Positions 1 to 12,750 of a stretch of DNA of 64,000 nucleotides are shown piece by piece. The notes under the pieces are model-generated. The model had not been told where the DNA came from. It saw nothing but the letters and a program-made list of their open reading frames with translations, and searched no databases. The translations under genes were made by a program, and so were the position numbers. The DNA lies in contig NZ_CP159996.1 in assembly GCF_040703035.1 (NCBI RefSeq), positions 8,001-72,000 of the forward strand, in the 5' to 3' direction. Position 1 is the first letter of the stretch, and each line of letters opens with the position of its first letter. Origin of the DNA: Terribacillus aidingensis (lineage in GTDB: Bacteria > Bacillota > Bacilli > Bacillales > Amphibacillaceae).

Positions 1-2801
<2,801 letters not shown>

Positions 2802-3036
2802 AAAACGAAAAGCGGAGGGAACCGCTTAGAAACGCAAGTATAAGTGAGAGGCCGGAAAGGGTGATTTTACCCTTGCAGGGCTAACGCTTAGGCTGGAGTT
2901 TCTGGTTCCTGGAGCTGGATCTGACGAGTAAGTCAACGCCAAAGTCCAAGCACTCCGGTGCTTGGCCGCATGAAATGTCTGGCAGGACATGTTTCTTATC
3001 TAGTTTTGAGGGTTCATTCAATTGAATTCTTGCATT
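2802..3036 (+). other. 23S-5S internal transcribed spacer
   Basis: This 235-base spacer holds no tRNA and no gene. It contains two compact hairpins: CCAAGCAC/GTGCTTGG (2946-2965) closed by a TCCG loop of the stable UNCG class, and ATGTC/GACAT around 2975-2990. These are likely part of the rRNA processing structures; that role is inferred from position. Confidence 0.7.
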
Positions 3037-3150
3037 GTCTGGTGGTAATAGCGAAGAGGTCACACCTGTTCCCATGCCGAACACAGCAGTTAAGCTCTTC
3101 AGCGCCGATGGTAGTTGGGTTCGCCCTGCGAGAGTAGGACGCTGCCAGGC
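3037..3150 (+). rRNA. 5S ribosomal RNA
   Basis: The sequence carries the canonical 5S core (GAAGAGGTCACACC, CCGAACACAGCAGTTAAGC, GAGAGTAGGACG). The ends are set by the terminal stem GTCTGG (3037-3042) pairing with CCAGGC (3145-3150). The length of about 114 nt is normal for Bacillaceae. It is the last gene of the rRNA operon; a terminator follows directly and no tRNA cluster is attached. Confidence 0.95.
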
Positions 3151-3156
3151 AAGATA

Positions 3157-3200
3157 AAAGCTCCTGATAGGTTATTCAATAACTTATCAGGAGCTTTTTT
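3157..3200 (+). terminator. rRNA operon terminator
   Basis: A long near-perfect inverted repeat (AAAAGCTCCTGATA ... TATCAGGAGC) is followed by TTTTTT. It lies six bases past the 5S 3' end, so it should end the rRNA operon. Confidence 0.93.
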
Positions 3201-3302
3201 GTATGTCTTGCTTTATACCCTTGGCAATTGGGGAATATAAATACTTCATACTATTATGTCGATATTCATATACTGCAAGAGAGAGAAAGAAGGGAAGCAT
3301 AG

Positions 3303-3998
3303 ATGGAGCATTACTTTAATGATCAATTTCTAACCGTAATGATGAAAATTATAATAGCAGTATTCCTTTCGGGGGCTATCGGGATGGAACGGGGAATGGG
3401 CAATCACCACGCGGGTTTGCGCACACATATTCTTGTAGGTGTCGGGTCCTGCCTGATGATGATTCTGTCTTTATATGGCTTTACGGACTTCAGTAAGGAA
3501 CATGATTATGTCCAATTCGACCCCGCCCGTATACCTTCGTATGTGATCAGCGGTATCGGATTCCTCGGAGCAGGAACAATACTGGTTAATGGTACGACTG
3601 TACGAGGACTTACGACAGCTGCCTCTGTCTGGACAGTAGCAGGACTTGGACTTGTTATAGGAGCAGGAATGTATATGGAAGCAGTATTCACTACTATCAT
3701 CATCCTGCTGATTCTAATTTTCCTGAATAATTTTGAGAAGCTGTTTTTATCAAGTAAAAAGCAAAAAGCTTACTGTTTGGATATCGAACTAGATAGAGAT
3801 GAAAGTGTAGGTCCTATCATGGAAATCCTCGAACGTCATCATATGGCATTAACTAACATGGAGATGAGAAAACATCATCATGACAGCAGAATGCTGCATA
3901 TTGAGCTGGCAACGCGTCACGCTATTAATGAAATGGAACTCTTTGAGGAAATAACTAACCTGACAAATATCCGATCAGTGAGCACAGTAAAAAGTTAA
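3303..3998 (+). CDS. MgtC/SapB family membrane protein
   Basis: 231-residue protein with about four to five hydrophobic segments in residues 8-150 and a soluble C-terminal domain of about 80 residues. The family hallmarks are visible: an early GAIGMERG motif (about residues 20-27), HAGLRTHILV, and the glycine-rich GIGFLGAGTI segment. MgtC-family proteins sit in the cytoplasmic membrane and are linked in other bacteria to growth in low magnesium and to control of F-type ATPase; whether that holds here is unknown. It is monocistronic, preceded by AGAAGGGAAGC before the ATG and followed at once by its own terminator. Its place between an rRNA operon and ctsR is not part of the usual Bacillus order. 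Confidence 0.88.
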   Translation: MEHYFNDQFLTVMMKIIIAVFLSGAIGMERGMGNHHAGLRTHILVGVGSCLMMILSLYGFTDFSKEHDYVQFDPARIPSYVISGIGFLGAGTILVNGTTVRGLTTAASVWTVAGLGLVIGAGMYMEAVFTTIIILLILIFLNNFEKLFLSSKKQKAYCLDIELDRDESVGPIMEILERHHMALTNMEMRKHHHDSRMLHIELATRHAINEMELFEEITNLTNIRSVSTVKS

Positions 3999-4019
3999 AA
4001 CCCTTTTAAGGGTTTTTTT
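3997..4019 (+). terminator. Intrinsic terminator of the MgtC-like gene
   Basis: AAAACCCT, loop TTTA, AGGGTTTTTTT. It overlaps the stop codon of the MgtC-like gene and separates it from the ctsR promoter. Confidence 0.85.
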
Positions 4020-4053
4020 CTGTTATTAGAGGCTATGCTAGGGATGAAGAGCT

Positions 4054-4107
4054 TTGCATTCCTCCTGCAAAATGTATATAATAAAGTCAAAGATAGTCAA
4101 AGTCAAA
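4054..4107 (+). promoter_or_regulatory. ctsR operon promoter with overlapping CtsR operator
   Basis: A SigA-type promoter is seen as TTGCAT (4054-4059), 17 bp, TATAAT (4077-4082). Directly after the -10 lie two perfect CtsR heptads AGTCAAA (4085-4091 and 4095-4101) with the canonical 3-bp spacing, and a third partial heptad GTCAAA abuts at 4102-4107. CtsR bound here would cover the transcription start, giving autorepression of the operon until heat or protein stress. Confidence 0.92.
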
Positions 4108-4126
4108 GGGAAGGGAGGCGACTTGT

Positions 4127-4585
4127 GTGAGCAATATATCGGACATCATTGAAGCTTACCTAAAGCAGATACTTCAATCGACGGATACGCAGGAAGTGGA
4201 AATAAAGAGAAGTGAAGTAGCTAATCGTTTTCAGTGCGTGCCATCACAAATAAACTATGTAATAAAGACGAGATTCACTGTTGAGAAAGGGTATCTAGTC
4301 GAGAGTAAGCGTGGCGGCGGCGGTTATATTCGTATCATTCGGGTAAAGCACCATACAGAAGCAAGTTTGATAGATGATGTAATCGAAATGGTGCAGCCGC
4401 GTGTATCACAGCAGACTGCCAATAGTATTATTGAACGGCTTGCTGAGGAGAAGATACTGACTGAAAGGGAAGCGAAGATCATGCTGAGAGCAACCAGCCG
4501 GGAAACACTAGCCTTTCCTCTTCCGCTTCGTGATGAAGTCAGGTCCCGTATTTTAGTTTCAATGCTGACTGCTATCAAGTACTAG
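4127..4585 (+). CDS. ctsR: Transcriptional repressor CtsR of class III heat-shock genes
   Basis: 152 residues, usual length for the family. The N-terminal winged helix-turn-helix is visible, with the glycine-rich wing KRGGGGYIRI at residues 61-70. Arg62 corresponds to the arginine that McsB phosphorylates in B. subtilis, and the adjacent glycines form the known thermosensing loop. CtsR represses clp and its own operon and is released when heat shock changes the wing. The start is GTG at 4127, chosen for the GGGAGG sequence just upstream. It is the first gene of ctsR-mcsA-mcsB-clpC and has the operator in its own promoter. Confidence 0.97.
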   Translation: MSNISDIIEAYLKQILQSTDTQEVEIKRSEVANRFQCVPSQINYVIKTRFTVEKGYLVESKRGGGGYIRIIRVKHHTEASLIDDVIEMVQPRVSQQTANSIIERLAEEKILTEREAKIMLRATSRETLAFPLPLRDEVRSRILVSMLTAIKY

Positions 4586-4606
4586 TCAGATAAGGAGGGC
4601 ATCAGG

Positions 4607-5149
4607 ATGGAATGTCAAGAATGTCATATAAGACCAGCAACCTTGCATTTAACAAATGTCGTCAACGGACAGAAGACAGAAATGCATGTTTGCGAGCAAT
4701 GTGCAAAAGAGAATGGATATGTCTCCTACGGCCAAGAAGGGTATTCCCTGCATAACTTATTATCTGGTCTATTCCATATGAACCCATCGACTGTTCAAGG
4801 ACATAAACACTTCTCACAAGTTCCATCAGCGCTTGCTTGCCCCAAGTGCGGACTGACATATAATGAGTTCACCAGATTGGGGAAATTCGGCTGTGCTTCC
4901 TGCTATGAAACTTTTGAAGACAATCTGAATCCTATCTTCCGCCGTGTACACAGTGGTAATACAAAACACGAAGGGAAGATACCGAAGCGGATGGGAAGCG
5001 GTATAGAGAAAAAACGGAAGATCGCAGCATACCGGGAATCCATGCTGCAATACATCCAGGAGGAAGAATTTGAGAAAGCAGCAGAGCTCCGCGATAAAAT
5101 ACGCTCGCTGGAGCAGCAGACAGATGAACAGGAAGAGGGTGAAAGCTAA
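4607..5149 (+). CDS. mcsA: McsA, zinc-binding activator of protein arginine kinase
   Basis: 180 residues. Two CxxC pairs in the N-terminal part (Cys3/6 and Cys29/32) and two more at Cys78/81 and Cys96/99 look like zinc sites. A C-terminal UVR-type coiled segment ([20 protein letters not shown], about residues 152-171) matches the UvrB/UvrC motif. In B. subtilis McsA activates the kinase McsB and takes part in metal and heat stress responses. The start has AAGGAGGGCATCAGG before ATG. Its stop overlaps the mcsB start as TAATG, which implies translational coupling and fits the physical partnership. Confidence 0.96.
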   Translation: MECQECHIRPATLHLTNVVNGQKTEMHVCEQCAKENGYVSYGQEGYSLHNLLSGLFHMNPSTVQGHKHFSQVPSALACPKCGLTYNEFTRLGKFGCASCYETFEDNLNPIFRRVHSGNTKHEGKIPKRMGSGIEKKRKIAAYRESMLQYIQEEEFEKAAELRDKIRSLEQQTDEQEEGES

Positions 5150-6216
5150 TGTCACTTGAAAAGTTCATGAGTGATGCTATCAGCCCTTGGATGAAAGAAA
5201 ATGGACCGGACTGTGATATCGTCATGAGCAGCCGAATCCGGCTGGCCAGAAACTTTGAAAATCGTACCTTTCCACTGATAGCTAAAGCGGAGGATTTGGA
5301 TGATGTACTGAATTTCTTCCAGGATAGTTATCAAGATACTGATTTTAATGATCGAGGGAAGATGCAATTCTTACGTATAGCTGATTTATCTCCGATTGAG
5401 AAGAAGGTATTCGTCGAAAAACACTTGATAAGTCCGCATTTGGCAGAACATGCGGAGGAGGCAGGAGTTTTGCTATTCGAAAGCGAACAAGTCTCTATCA
5501 TGGTAAATGAAGAAGATCACCTGCGCATCCAGCTGTACCTGCCTGGCTTCCAGCTGAAAAAGGCACTTTCAGAAGCTTTTGAGGTGGACGATTGGCTTGA
5601 GCAGAAGATAACTTATGCATTCGATGAGGAAAGAGGGTATCTTACTACTTGCCCGACGAATGTAGGAACTGGACTGCGGGCCTCGGTAATGATGCATCTG
5701 CCTGCATTGACCATGACACATCAAATGAATCGGCTGACACCAGCAATCAACCAGCTCGGACTTGTCGTGCGCGGCATCTACGGCGAAGGCACCGAGGCGC
5801 AGGGCAATATTTATCAGATCTCCAACCAAATCACTTTAGGGAAATCAGAACAGGATATTGTAGAGGATCTGGAGAGTGTAGTGAGCCAGTTGATCGAGCA
5901 GGAGAGGCAGGCTCGCCAGACTTTGACAGAGGAGCTGAGCATCCAGCTGGAGGATCGGATCTTCCGGTCTTACGGAACATTGCGGTACAGCCGTATTATT
6001 GAATCAAAGGAAGCAGCAACCTGTTTATCGGATGTTAGATTAGGCATTGATATTGGGTATATACAAGATATGCCTCAATCCATACTTAATGAATTAATGG
6101 TATTGATACAGCCAGGCTTCCTGCAGCATTACGCAAAAAGGAGCTTATCTGGCAGAGAACGAGATGTATTACGTGCTTCCCTTATCAGAGAGCGGATGCA
6201 TTTAGAAAATAACTGA
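5149..6216 (+). CDS. mcsB: Protein arginine kinase McsB
   Basis: 355 residues with a phosphagen-kinase catalytic fold. Visible are the nucleotide-binding SSRIRLARN segment (residues 27-35), Glu121/Glu122, Cys168 in CPTNVGTG, and the GEGTEAQG loop (about 212-219). The C-terminal RDVLRA at residues 338-343 fits the RDxxRA pocket that binds phospho-arginine and makes McsB cooperative. McsB phosphorylates arginines of CtsR and of damaged proteins, marking them for ClpCP. It is co-translated with mcsA and lies 20 bp before clpC. Confidence 0.97.
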   Translation: MSLEKFMSDAISPWMKENGPDCDIVMSSRIRLARNFENRTFPLIAKAEDLDDVLNFFQDSYQDTDFNDRGKMQFLRIADLSPIEKKVFVEKHLISPHLAEHAEEAGVLLFESEQVSIMVNEEDHLRIQLYLPGFQLKKALSEAFEVDDWLEQKITYAFDEERGYLTTCPTNVGTGLRASVMMHLPALTMTHQMNRLTPAINQLGLVVRGIYGEGTEAQGNIYQISNQITLGKSEQDIVEDLESVVSQLIEQERQARQTLTEELSIQLEDRIFRSYGTLRYSRIIESKEAATCLSDVRLGIDIGYIQDMPQSILNELMVLIQPGFLQHYAKRSLSGRERDVLRASLIRERMHLENN

Positions 6217-6236
6217 CTGACCAAGGAGGAATTCCT

Positions 6237-8666
6237 ATGATGTTTGGACGCTTTACAGAAAGAGCACAAAAGGTCCTTGCACTTGCACAAGAAGAAGCAG
6301 TGCGATTGGGACATAATAATATCGGTACAGAACATATCCTATTGGGTCTTGTGAGCGAAGGAGAAGGCATTGCCGCTAAAGCTCTGACAACACTAGGGTT
6401 GGAAACAGAACGCATTCAGGAAGAGGTCGAGCAGCTGATTGGGCGCGGCCAGAAAATCACTGGTACACCTTATTACACACCTCGTGCGAAGAAAGTAATT
6501 GAACTTTCCTTGGACGAAGCAAGAAAACTTGGTCATTCCTATGTGGGTACAGAGCATATCCTTCTTGGTTTGATTCGTGAGGGTGAAGGGGTTGCAGCAC
6601 GTGTGCTGAACAATCTCGGTGTAAGCTTGAATAAAGCTCGTCAGCAAGTGCTGCAGCTTTTAGGAAGCAATGAGTCTTCTGCTGGGAAACAGCGCGGCAG
6701 CCAGTCTGCTAGAGCGAATACGCCAACACTGGATAGTTTGGCAAGAGATCTTACGGCTATCGCTAAAGAAGGCAATATCGACCCGGTCATCGGCCGTGAG
6801 AAAGAAATCGAGCGTGTCATTCAAGTGCTCAGCCGCCGAACTAAAAACAACCCTGTCTTGATCGGGGAGCCAGGTGTCGGTAAAACGGCAGTAGCTGAAG
6901 GACTTGCGCAGCAAATCATCAATAACGAAATACCAGAAATCCTTCGGGATAAGCGCGTCATGACGCTTGATATGGGTACTGTCGTAGCGGGTACGAAATA
7001 TCGCGGGGAATTCGAGGATCGTTTGAAGAAAGTAATGGAAGAGATTCGCCAAGCAGGCAATATCATCCTCTTCATCGATGAGCTGCATACACTTATCGGT
7101 GCAGGTGGAGCAGAAGGAGCGATTGATGCTTCCAATATTCTGAAGCCATCCCTTGCACGTGGTGAATTGCAGTGTATCGGTGCTACCACTTTGGACGAAT
7201 ACCGTAAATACATCGAAAAAGATGCAGCATTGGAGCGTCGTTTCCAGCCAATCCAAGTGGATGAACCATCTGTTGAAGAATCCGTTCAGATCCTTACTGG
7301 TCTGCGTGATAGATATGAAGCCCATCACCGTGTAACGATTACAGATGAAGCTATCCGTGCAGCAGCAGAGTTCTCTGATCGCTATATCACAGACCGCTTC
7401 CTTCCGGATAAAGCAATCGACTTGATCGACGAAGCTGCTTCCAAAGTGCGCTTGCGCTCTTACACAGCTCCGCCAAACTTGAAAGAGCTTGAGCAAAAGC
7501 TTGAGGAAGTACGCAAAGAGAAAGACGCAGCTGTGCAAAGCCAGGAATTCGAAAAAGCGGCTTCCTTGCGCGATACAGAACAGCGATTGCGTGATCAGCT
7601 GGATCAGACAAAGGATCAGTGGAAAGAAAAGCAAGGTCAGGAAAGCAGTGAAGTCACTGTAGAAGATATTGCTTCTGTTGTTTCCATCTGGACGGGTGTA
7701 CCTGTTGCCAAGCTGACGAAGGATGAGTCGGAGCGCTTGCTTAATATGGAGCAGACACTGCATGGACGTGTCATCGGACAAGAGGAAGCTGTTGTGGCTA
7801 TCTCCAAAGCAATTCGCCGTGCACGGGCTGGCCTTAAAGATCCGAAACGCCCTATTGGTTCATTCATCTTCCTTGGGCCTACTGGTGTAGGTAAAACAGA
7901 ATTAGCACGAGCATTGGCTGATTCTATGTTTGGTGACGAAGATGCAATGATCCGTATCGACATGTCGGAATACATGGAACGCCATTCCACAGCACGTCTT
8001 GTCGGTTCTCCTCCAGGATATGTAGGGTATGAAGAGGGCGGACAGCTTACAGAGAAAGTCCGTCGGAAACCATATTCCGTTGTGTTGCTTGACGAGGTGG
8101 AAAAAGCGCACCCAGAAGTATTCAACATCTTGCTTCAAGTATTGGAAGATGGCCGTTTGACGGATTCCAAAGGTCGCTTGGTCGATTTCCGCAACACGAT
8201 TCTGATCATGACTTCCAATGTTGGTGCCAGTGAGCTGAAACGCAGCAAGTCACTTGGGTTCACAATGGATAGCGAGGATCAGAACTTCAAGGATATGAAA
8301 GCGAAAGTAACAGAAGAGCTGAAAAAAGCCTTCCGTCCGGAGTTCTTGAACCGTATTGATGAAACGATCGTATTCCATCCGCTTGAGAAGAAACATATGA
8401 AGGATATTGTGACGTTGATGGCAGATCAGCTTAAGAAACGTCTTGCACAGCAGGATATTGAATTCACGCTGACAGATGCTGTTATCGAGAAGATTGCTAA
8501 TGATGGCTTCGATGCGGAATATGGCGCTCGTCCATTGCGCCGTGCAATTCAGAAGAATATCGAAGATCTATTATCAGAGGAACTCCTGCGCGAGAATATC
8601 AGCAAAGGACAACAAGTGAATATTGATGTAGATAAAGAAGGTAAGTATGTCGTTACAGGCAAATAA
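6237..8666 (+). CDS. clpC: ATP-dependent Clp protease ATPase subunit ClpC
   Basis: 809 residues, a full-length Hsp100 unfoldase. Domains in order: two Clp N-repeats (about 1-145), AAA1 with Walker [10 protein letters not shown] and Walker [15 protein letters not shown], a middle coiled-coil domain with a UVR-like motif ([13 protein letters not shown]), AAA2 with [12 protein letters not shown] and [11 protein letters not shown], and the C-terminal D2 small domain. It unfolds substrates for ClpP, including McsB-phosphorylated proteins and the CtsR repressor. The start MMFGRF matches the family, and AAGGAGGAATTCCT precedes it. It is the last gene of the CtsR-controlled operon and a terminator follows. 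Confidence 0.98.
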   Translation: MMFGRFTERAQKVLALAQEEAVRLGHNNIGTEHILLGLVSEGEGIAAKALTTLGLETERIQEEVEQLIGRGQKITGTPYYTPRAKKVIELSLDEARKLGHSYVGTEHILLGLIREGEGVAARVLNNLGVSLNKARQQVLQLLGSNESSAGKQRGSQSARANTPTLDSLARDLTAIAKEGNIDPVIGREKEIERVIQVLSRRTKNNPVLIGEPGVGKTAVAEGLAQQIINNEIPEILRDKRVMTLDMGTVVAGTKYRGEFEDRLKKVMEEIRQAGNIILFIDELHTLIGAGGAEGAIDASNILKPSLARGELQCIGATTLDEYRKYIEKDAALERRFQPIQVDEPSVEESVQILTGLRDRYEAHHRVTITDEAIRAAAEFSDRYITDRFLPDKAIDLIDEAASKVRLRSYTAPPNLKELEQKLEEVRKEKDAAVQSQEFEKAASLRDTEQRLRDQLDQTKDQWKEKQGQESSEVTVEDIASVVSIWTGVPVAKLTKDESERLLNMEQTLHGRVIGQEEAVVAISKAIRRARAGLKDPKRPIGSFIFLGPTGVGKTELARALADSMFGDEDAMIRIDMSEYMERHSTARLVGSPPGYVGYEEGGQLTEKVRRKPYSVVLLDEVEKAHPEVFNILLQVLEDGRLTDSKGRLVDFRNTILIMTSNVGASELKRSKSLGFTMDSEDQNFKDMKAKVTEELKKAFRPEFLNRIDETIVFHPLEKKHMKDIVTLMADQLKKRLAQQDIEFTLTDAVIEKIANDGFDAEYGARPLRRAIQKNIEDLLSEELLRENISKGQQVNIDVDKEGKYVVTGK

Positions 8667-8671
8667 TGAAT

Positions 8672-8697
8672 AGGGAGGTGTTTTCGCCTCCCTTTTT
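8672..8697 (+). terminator. clpC operon terminator
   Basis: Stem AGGGAGGTG pairs with CGCCTCCCT around a TTTT loop, then TTTTT. It begins three bases after the clpC stop region and separates the heat-shock operon from radA. Confidence 0.92.
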
Positions 8698-8804
8698 GCT
8701 TTGATTTGTGTAATTTTTTCTATAATAATAATTTTGTTTGATATATTTCTGTAACTTTTATGCCGTAATTATCGTATAAAATGATGAAGAAGGATTTGAT
8801 AGGT

Positions 8805-10181
8805 TTGGCGAAAAGAAAGACAAAGTATGTATGTCAGGAATGTGGATATGAATCTGCAAAATGGATGGGCAAATGCCCAAGCTGCAATAACTGGAATACC
8901 TTTACGGAAGAAGTTGTTACACCAGCTAGCAGCGGAGCCTTCCGCCATTCAAATACAACAACCACAGCTGCAAGGCCTCAGTCGATTACAGCCATTCACT
9001 CCGAAAAGGAACCGAGAGTAACAACAGATCTCCCAGAGTTCAACAGGGTGCTCGGCGGCGGAATCGTAGCAGGATCACTTGTGCTTATCGGGGGAGACCC
9101 TGGTATCGGTAAATCTACCTTGCTTTTGCAAGTCAGTGCACAGCTGGCAGAGAAGGAATTACCGGTCCTATATATATCAGGTGAGGAATCTGCCCGTCAG
9201 ACGAAACTCCGAGCAGATCGTCTCGGTGTAAAGGCAGATCAGCTCTATGTATTATCAGAGACAAATCTGCAGGACATCACACGGCATATTGAAGAAGTGA
9301 AGCCGGCGTTTGTTGTAGTCGATTCCATCCAGACCGTGTATCGGGAAGAAGTCACCAGTGCACCGGGAAGTGTTACGCAGGTACGGGAGTGTACAAGTGA
9401 GTTAATGCGGGTAGCCAAGACCAATGGCATTCCGATTTTCCTCGTTGGTCACGTAACGAAAGAAGGCGCCATCGCTGGTCCTAGAATGCTTGAACATATG
9501 GTGGATGCGGTTCTTTATTTCGAAGGAGAACGTCATCATACATTCCGAATCCTGCGCAGTGTAAAGAACCGGTTTGGAAGTACGAATGAAATGGGTATTT
9601 TCGAGATGAAGGAAGAAGGATTAAGGGAAGTGACGAACCCGTCTGAAATCTTCTTAGAGGAAAGATCGCAGGGTGCAGCAGGATCAACAGTTGTTGCATC
9701 GATGGAAGGGACACGCCCTGTTCTTGTCGAGATCCAGGCCCTTATCTCCCCGACCAGCTTCGGAAACCCTCGCCGTATGGCTACCGGTACAGATCATAAC
9801 CGGGTGCCGCTTTTAATGGCGGTTTTGGAAAAACGAGTCGGGCTTATGCTGCAGAATCAGGATGCATACGTGAAGATTGCCGGCGGTATGCGGTTGGATG
9901 AACCCGCTATCGATCTTGCGGTAGCTGCGAGCATCGCATCCAGTTTTAAGGACAAGCCGACAAAGCCAGACGACGTCTTAATCGGGGAAGTGGGTCTGAC
10001 TGGTGAAGTGAGACGTGTATCCCGGATTGAACAGCGTGTCCAAGAAGCGGCCAAGCTTGGCTTCAAGAGGGCTATCGTACCGAAGAAGAATCTGGATGGC
10101 TGGACGGTTCCGGCAAGTATTAAAGTAGTCGGAGTGAACTCGGTAAGTGAAGCACTTCATATTGTCTTGGGAGAGGATTAA
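8805..10181 (+). CDS. radA: DNA repair protein RadA (Sms)
   Basis: A RecA-like helicase that helps process recombination intermediates. The N-terminal zinc finger has Cys10/Cys13 and Cys24/Cys27. Walker A is [10 protein letters not shown], the RadA-specific KNRFG motif sits in [12 protein letters not shown], and a Lon-protease-like C-terminal domain follows. The start TTG at 8805 is preferred: it gives [11 protein letters not shown], 458 residues as in B. subtilis, with AGAAGGA ten bases upstream. A longer reading from ATG at 8781 lacks a ribosome site. In B. subtilis disA follows radA; here it is missing and yacL comes next. Confidence 0.96.
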   Translation: MAKRKTKYVCQECGYESAKWMGKCPSCNNWNTFTEEVVTPASSGAFRHSNTTTTAARPQSITAIHSEKEPRVTTDLPEFNRVLGGGIVAGSLVLIGGDPGIGKSTLLLQVSAQLAEKELPVLYISGEESARQTKLRADRLGVKADQLYVLSETNLQDITRHIEEVKPAFVVVDSIQTVYREEVTSAPGSVTQVRECTSELMRVAKTNGIPIFLVGHVTKEGAIAGPRMLEHMVDAVLYFEGERHHTFRILRSVKNRFGSTNEMGIFEMKEEGLREVTNPSEIFLEERSQGAAGSTVVASMEGTRPVLVEIQALISPTSFGNPRRMATGTDHNRVPLLMAVLEKRVGLMLQNQDAYVKIAGGMRLDEPAIDLAVAASIASSFKDKPTKPDDVLIGEVGLTGEVRRVSRIEQRVQEAAKLGFKRAIVPKKNLDGWTVPASIKVVGVNSVSEALHIVLGED

Positions 10182-10205
10182 CCTCTCCTAAATTGGTAAT
10201 ATTTT

Positions 10206-10235
10206 TTGACAACTTCTCTGAAACTATGCTACTAT
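10206..10235 (+). promoter_or_regulatory. Candidate SigA promoter for yacL
   Basis: TTGACA (10206-10211), 18 bp, TACTAT (10230-10235) with an extended TGC before the -10. It lies in the 172-bp radA-yacL gap, so yacL can be transcribed separately from radA. Confidence 0.6.
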
Positions 10236-10353
10236 GTAATGTTTCCTAAATTGACTAGGAATCTAAAACGTGCTACGGTTAAACTGCAATTATTTATTTT
10301 TACGTCTAATATATTTTATTTCAGGTAATACTTTCTGTTAGGAGGTGACAGTA

Positions 10354-11463
10354 ATGTTAAAGCGAATCGTGCAATTATTTATTATCGTTGCAGGCGGTAT
10401 GGTCGGGTTTCTCTACATTCCCAGATTGATGGATCTAGTTAACCTGACCAACATTGGTTGGCTTGATTCCCCAATCGTCGGATTGATTGGCGGAGCTATT
10501 CTATTATTCTTATTACTGTTTTGGGTGGTCGATTATATTGTCGGCTTCATCCATTGGGTGGAGGACTCACTAGTCAAGACACCTGCTGCTGATTTATTCT
10601 TTGGCAGCATCGGGCTCATTATCGGATTGGTCGTAGCTTACTTGATTACGATTCCGATCCGAGGTATCGGTTTTGTGCTTGTTTCGGAGGTATTGCCGCT
10701 GTTTGTAACAATTTTCCTTGGCTACATCGGATTCCAGGTTGGTTTCAAGCGCCGTGATGAATTCCTAAATATGATGACGTTGGCGAAAAAGGATAAGAAG
10801 AAGACAGCAGATGAGCAAGAAGCTGGAGAAGAGAATGTCCAGGCTGTTCAGCCTAAATCAAAATTGCTTGATACGAGTGTTATCATCGATGGACGTATCG
10901 CAGATATTTGCGAAACGAATTTCTTGGAGGGTACGATTGTCATCCCGCAATTCGTATTGAATGAACTTCAGCATATTGCTGATTCTTCCGATGCGTTGAA
11001 GCGGAACCGCGGCCGTCGCGGTCTTGATGTCCTGAATCGCATCCAAAAAGAGATGCCAAGTGTCAAAGTGGAATTCTACGAAGGTGATTTCGAGGATATT
11101 CCGGAAGTGGATTCCAAGCTTGTCAAATTGGCAAAGGTAATTGATGGTATAGTCGTTACAAATGATTTCAATTTGAATAAGGTATGTGAGTTCCAAAACG
11201 TACCGGTGCTGAATATCAATGACTTGGCGAATGCCGTGAAACCCGTTGTCATACCAGGCGAGGAATTGACTGTCCAGGTGATCAAGGACGGGAAAGAACA
11301 TAATCAAGGTGTGGCTTACTTGGATGACGGTACGATGATCGTCGTCGAGGAAGGCAAGAATTATATCGGTAAGACAATCGAGGTGCTTATCACGAGTGTA
11401 TTGCAGACTTCTGCAGGCCGAATGATCTTCGCTAAGCCGAAATTACTTGAAAAAGCATTGTAA
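10354..11463 (+). CDS. yacL: YacL, membrane-anchored PIN/TRAM domain protein
   Basis: 369 residues. Four hydrophobic segments fill roughly residues 1-135. A PIN nuclease-like domain follows (LLDTSVIIDGRIADI, with conserved acidic residues and VDGIVVTNDFNLNKV-type segment), then a C-terminal TRAM domain (GVAYLDDGTMIVVEEGKNY onward). PIN domains are usually Mg-dependent RNases and TRAM binds RNA, so a membrane-bound RNA-processing role is plausible but not shown. ATG at 10354 was chosen because AGGAGG lies eight bases upstream; the in-frame GTG at 10345 overlaps that site. The usual upstream neighbour disA is absent. Confidence 0.93.
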   Translation: MLKRIVQLFIIVAGGMVGFLYIPRLMDLVNLTNIGWLDSPIVGLIGGAILLFLLLFWVVDYIVGFIHWVEDSLVKTPAADLFFGSIGLIIGLVVAYLITIPIRGIGFVLVSEVLPLFVTIFLGYIGFQVGFKRRDEFLNMMTLAKKDKKKTADEQEAGEENVQAVQPKSKLLDTSVIIDGRIADICETNFLEGTIVIPQFVLNELQHIADSSDALKRNRGRRGLDVLNRIQKEMPSVKVEFYEGDFEDIPEVDSKLVKLAKVIDGIVVTNDFNLNKVCEFQNVPVLNINDLANAVKPVVIPGEELTVQVIKDGKEHNQGVAYLDDGTMIVVEEGKNYIGKTIEVLITSVLQTSAGRMIFAKPKLLEKAL

Positions 11464-11485
11464 AAAAGTATAACATGATAGAAGT

Positions 11486-11524
11486 AAACAAAAGTGATAA
11501 CAGGGGATGTTATCGCTTTTGTTT
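11486..11524 (+). terminator. Terminator-like hairpin after yacL
   Basis: A 17-bp stem (AAACAAAAGTGATAACA with TGTTATCGCTTTTGTTT, one wobble pair) closes on a GGGGA loop. The T-rich arm serves as the U-tract, with no further run after it. It separates yacL from ispD. Confidence 0.75.
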
Positions 11525-11556
11525 GGATTCGACTTAAAATAAGGCGGTAAATATAG

Positions 11557-12234
11557 ATGTATTATCAAGCTATCGTGTTAGCTGCCGGGCAAGGTAAACG
11601 AATGCAGGCTGGCCAAAACAAACAATTCCTTACAATTGGGCAAAAGCCGCTCATTGTACATACGCTGAATGTTTTCGATCAGGATCCCTGGTGTGCATCT
11701 ATTACACTTGTTGTGAGCAATTCAGATCGTGAATTGATGCAGCAGCTATTGTCAGCACAGAAATGGACCACCCCAATAAACCTGACAGAAGGCGGAAGCG
11801 AGCGGCAGGAGAGTGTCCTGATGGGTCTGGAAGCATTGCCTGATAAGTCCGGTATCGTTTTTATACACGATGGAGCGCGGCCATTTGTCACAATCGAAAG
11901 ACTTCATGCCTTGGCTGAGGCTTGTCAGGAGCATCGGGGAGCGATACTTGCGGTGCCTGTCACAGATACAATCAAGCTTCGCCGTGGTAATCGTCTGGAA
12001 ACGATGGACCGAGGGCTCCTGTGGGCTGCTCAGACACCGCAGGCTTTTGATTACCAGCTTATCTACGATGCCCATGTAACAGCCAAAGTTGACGGGGTGC
12101 TGGGAACAGATGATGCCTCATTAGTGGAACGCCTCGATCAGGATGTGTTCATCGTAGAAGGCAGCTATGATAATATGAAGCTCACGACACCAGAGGACTT
12201 ATACAAAGCGGAAGCATTTTTAAATGGTAAATAA
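11557..12234 (+). CDS. ispD: 2-C-methyl-D-erythritol 4-phosphate cytidylyltransferase IspD
   Basis: 225 residues. It transfers CMP from CTP to MEP in the non-mevalonate isoprenoid pathway, in the cytosol. The nucleotide-binding signature AAGQGKRM with the downstream KQFL is at residues 9-24, and the family motifs HDGARPF (about 107-113) and VPVTDTIK (about 132-139) are present. The start has AAGGCGG before the ATG. It lies 15 bp before ispF, the gene for the enzyme two steps later in the same pathway. Confidence 0.96.
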   Translation: MYYQAIVLAAGQGKRMQAGQNKQFLTIGQKPLIVHTLNVFDQDPWCASITLVVSNSDRELMQQLLSAQKWTTPINLTEGGSERQESVLMGLEALPDKSGIVFIHDGARPFVTIERLHALAEACQEHRGAILAVPVTDTIKLRRGNRLETMDRGLLWAAQTPQAFDYQLIYDAHVTAKVDGVLGTDDASLVERLDQDVFIVEGSYDNMKLTTPEDLYKAEAFLNGK

Positions 12235-12249
12235 AGCGAGGGTCACATT

Positions 12250-12726
12250 ATGTTTCGAATTGGACAAGGATTTGATGTACATGCATTTGCAGAGAATAGA
12301 CCGTGTATCATCGGCGGGATTACAATCCCTTACGAACTTGGATTGCTAGGCCACTCGGATGCGGATGTACTATTACATACGATTGCGGATGCGTGTCTTG
12401 GCGCCTTGGCGCTGGGCGACATCGGCAAGCATTTCCCCGATACTGATCCTGCTTTCAAGGATGCGGATTCGGAAGTATTGCTGCGTCATGTATGGCAGCT
12501 TGTAAAAGAAAAAGGCTATAAATTAGGGAACTTGGATTGCACAGTTATTGCACAGGCACCTAAAATGGCACCATATATCGATCAGATTCGTGAAAATGTA
12601 GCAGGTATGCTCGATGCAGAACCGGGTCAGATCAATGTGAAAGCAACAACGACAGAACAGCTTGGCTTTACTGGCCGTAAAGAAGGAATCGCTGCGCAAG
12701 CAGTCGTCCTTTTGCAGCAAGCCTAA
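12250..12726 (+). CDS. ispF: 2-C-methyl-D-erythritol 2,4-cyclodiphosphate synthase IspF
   Basis: 158 residues, normal length. It cyclises CDP-ME 2-phosphate to MEcPP and works as a trimer. The metal ligands are recognisable: Asp9 and His11 in GFDVH and His43 in LLHT, with the GHSDAD loop at 34-39 and the C-terminal [11 protein letters not shown] signature. It is co-directional with ispD (15-bp gap) and gltX (24-bp gap), as in B. subtilis. Confidence 0.97.
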   Translation: MFRIGQGFDVHAFAENRPCIIGGITIPYELGLLGHSDADVLLHTIADACLGALALGDIGKHFPDTDPAFKDADSEVLLRHVWQLVKEKGYKLGNLDCTVIAQAPKMAPYIDQIRENVAGMLDAEPGQINVKATTTEQLGFTGRKEGIAAQAVVLLQQA

Positions 12727-12750
12727 CATAATCGAAAGGGAGTTATTCAT

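Noticed and set aside
6660..7781. 373-codon minus-strand frame opposite clpC
   Set aside because: It mirrors the codon structure of clpC, has a Cys/Phe/Leu-rich composition typical of antisense frames and no ribosome site.
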